Made by a program: the position numbers and the translations under genes. Below, piece by piece: positions 61,844 through 64,000 of a stretch of 64,000 bases of DNA. Under the pieces are notes generated by a model. It had not been told where the DNA came from. It saw nothing but the letters and a program-made list of their open reading frames with translations, and made no database searches. Every line of letters starts with the position of its first letter. Position 1 is the first letter of the stretch. Origin of the DNA: Cerrena zonata (Eukaryota; Basidiomycota; Agaricomycetes; Polyporales; Cerrenaceae); NCBI GenBank assembly GCA_038087015.1, contig JASBNA010000051.1, forward strand, positions 186,001 through 250,000, written 5' to 3'.

Positions 61844-63979
61844 TTAGAGAGCTTTGCCGGTGAGCAGTTTGAACATAAAGCGATCGTGTTCTTTCTCAAT
61901 CTTCCCCCCAGGCCTCACGCTCGGATGCCATCCTAGGTCGAAATTGATGTCAATAGGGTAGCAGGCCTCTCCGGCAATCCGCACCAGTCCAGGTCGATAA
62001 GTGTAATGTTTCCTGTTACTTCATCAACCAACACGTTCGGCCATCGCAAGTCGCCCCAAACCAGTCCTTCCGCATGCAGGATGTTTATGCCTTGGCGCAA
62101 AAGTTCGACTTGTCGTTCGTCAGAGAGCCGTATATCGTCCGATTCACCTTCCGCAAAGTCCGTCACTACGACAAACATCCCGACGTCGTCCACTCGTTCA
62201 CAGAACCTCAGAGCTGGAGCCAGCGAATTCTGCGCAAGGAGCTCATGGCCTCTTCGACCGTACTTATTTGTGAACTTGACAGCAACCGTTGTCACCTCAC
62301 CAGTCTCGCAGTTCTTAGCCTCTGCCTCGAATACAGCCCGGCCAGGGAATTCAGGGACAAGATCTTGAATGTACGTGAGCTGAAAGGTTTCCGTTCCATT
62401 CCGATAGCACCGAAAATGAGGGGGGTGCGTCATAGTGATGCTGTGTAACGGCGACTGGGTGACAGGTTTCAAGTCGATGTAGAATTGGCTGAGTTCATCG
62501 AGACTCTGTTTGATGATCCGAAGGACTTGCGCAACTTATGAACTCCATGATCGAAACTGGTCCATCTAGTCGTAGAGGGTCGAGGTCCAAGATAAATGTA
62601 GTCAGGTGTTAGACGTTGTGTGATAAGTTTGTCTGTGAAGACAGCACCGCTGACAGTCAGATACGGCCCCGCCCAGCCAAGGAGCAGTGTTGGACAACAA
62701 GACGACTGTCGCGTATGCAGTAGCTGGTATAGAAAATATCAACGCGAGCGGGGTTCAAGTTAAGACAAGAGATTACCTCGTCAGAAGTAACCATTGCCAC
62801 ATAATCGCATTCAGCCCGTGTGAGAGGATCCGAGTGTCCTGTCCCCAGTTCGTTCTCCATTTCCTCGAAGCTGAGAATGCCGAAACTACCATTGGGCAAA
62901 AGGGGGCAAGTGACCTTCGAGTAGCGGTCGGGTGTCATGATCATCGGTGTGCCTTCGATATGATATAGGATTTTCTCGTGATGGCGCATGTCTTTACGCC
63001 AGATTTTCTGAAGGGAAGCATATGCATGTCTTCTGTCGTTCTTACATTCGTAAATCTCGTTGGCTACCATAAAGAGACATGCTGCTTGGCATAATTCGTC
63101 GGAGTCGAAATCAAAGTTTTCTAGTGGCTCCGCCATCTTCGCGCAGAATTTTGCGAACACGGGATGATACATCCCGATAGGAGGGCAAGAGAATTTGATA
63201 GGGCGGTTGTTGAAGACAGCGTCTTTGCGACTTTCCTTTTGAATGTGCACGTAGTTGCTAATTTTGGCATCAGTAGATGGAGAATCGCGCATACCTGCTG
63301 CCTCAAGGACGGCTTCACGGGCTTGAAGAAGGCGAGAAACAGAGGTTCGGAAATCGACAAGCTGGTACGTACAATTTCATTCGTCAGATTCATCTTCAAT
63401 GGTCATTTGCACCAGCTGACGCGGATGCATCACGGCTTACAGTGCAAGATGATAGGTTAGATTGATATCGTATTAGGAGGGGTTACCCACAGTAGACTGC
63501 AACTATAGGTAGGTCTTGTAATATTCGCCTGTTGTAAAGTTTCTCCGCCACGGGGAAGAGAGCATGCCCTTCCAATGACTTGACTCGAGAGGTTATTTAC
63601 CCAGGCGGACATCTCTCCTTTGGTCTTTCTGTTCCAGTTAATATCTGGTTGAAGGGTTTCCTTCAGCTGCGAGAGATCCGCCTGTCTTTCAGAATGTTTA
63701 CAAGGACAAGCGGTGATGTTGTCTTACCTCGTATAAAAGCAGACTAATGCGGCTATCTGGTCCTATAGTGACATCTCGATTGCGAATATAGGGAAGAATG
63801 TGGTCGTACAGCTCATTCATCGATGCGGTAGGGGGTAGTCGAGCAAACACGTCCAGAATGAATTCATATTCCTGAAAAGCATCGCGAGGACTCTGCGTCG
63901 TTGATCTGAGCGTCGCACTCTGTCGGACTATGACAACATTATAACCCTCCCTAGCCATGATCGACAAAAGTTCAACCAT
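61844..63979 (-). pseudogene. Kinase-like protein of a basidiomycete-specific type, with two apparent single-base deletions
   Basis: The minus-strand gene starts at ATG 63,979 (MVELLSIMAREGYNVVIVRQ), or possibly beyond the window, and stops at 61,844-61,846. Exons are joined by short introns. The middle part has NNRPIKFSCPPIGMYHPVF and ENELGTGHSDP, then CPTLLLGWAGPYLTVSGAVF and TDKLITQRLTPDYIYLG. This is the order seen in a large agaricomycete family of kinase-like proteins. The C-terminal kinase-like lobe shows VAVKFTNKYG, NSLAPALRFCERV, VVVTDFAEG, the loop GLVWGDLRWPNVLV and LIDLDW in place of DFG. One base is missing at about 62,535 and one at about 61,978; restoring frames on each side gives the expected family sequence. 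The histidine of the usual HGD/HRD loop is replaced by tryptophan. Function is unknown; activity is doubtful. Confidence 0.7.
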
Positions 63980-64000
63980 CCAAGGTTACAAGAGTGTGAG

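Overview
The window reads as a fungal nuclear contig, most likely an agaricomycete (mushroom-lineage basidiomycete). Genes carry many short GT-AG introns, and there are Plavaka, Harbinger, hAT, DIRS-like, Copia and chromodomain-Gypsy remnants plus a basidiomycete-type kinase-like protein family. I cannot name the species.

There are two compartments. Positions 1 to about 47,450 are AT-rich, strongly CpG-poor and almost entirely made of nested, decayed mobile elements. From left to right: a PIF/Harbinger transposase end with its Myb/SANT partner (76-2355), the partner interrupted by a Copia LTR (2421-2804) next to a Copia pol remnant (3193-3690); an anonymous AT-rich tract with an RNase H remnant (7240-8250); an intact acidic ORF (9159-9868); a DIRS/Ngaro-like retroelement (11,460-15,370) surrounded and invaded by two CACT-ended MITE families; a large inverted-repeat family, here called R (15,905-22,683, resuming 31,511-32,625 and 38,757-39,577), enclosing a hAT transposase remnant; a young 8.8-kb Plavaka element (22,684-31,510) inserted cleanly into R and itself carrying an apparent solo LTR, a transposase gene and a second gene; an unassigned decayed tract (32,626-38,756); a chromodomain Gypsy pol (39,980-42,620); and more AT-rich decay to 47,450.

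From about 47,500 the composition changes abruptly to CpG-containing, gene-dense DNA. It holds a pyruvate-dehydrogenase-type mitochondrial kinase (47,723-49,485, +), a Fus3/Kss1-class MAP kinase (50,482-52,768, -), a tandem CCCH zinc-finger protein (53,041-55,555, +), an oligopeptide transporter (57,201-60,115, +, with an apparent frameshift), an unrecognised 206-aa protein (60,901-61,573, +) and a kinase-like protein (61,844-63,979, -, with two apparent frameshifts). These genes do not form a pathway. The MAP kinase and zinc-finger genes are divergent across 272 bp and may share a promoter.

The most interesting structures are the R family, with long palindromic arms and an internal period of about 155 bp; the Plavaka insertion whose ends can be read against uninterrupted R copies; and the steep CpG boundary at 47.5 kb. 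All homology statements come from pattern recognition, without database searches.
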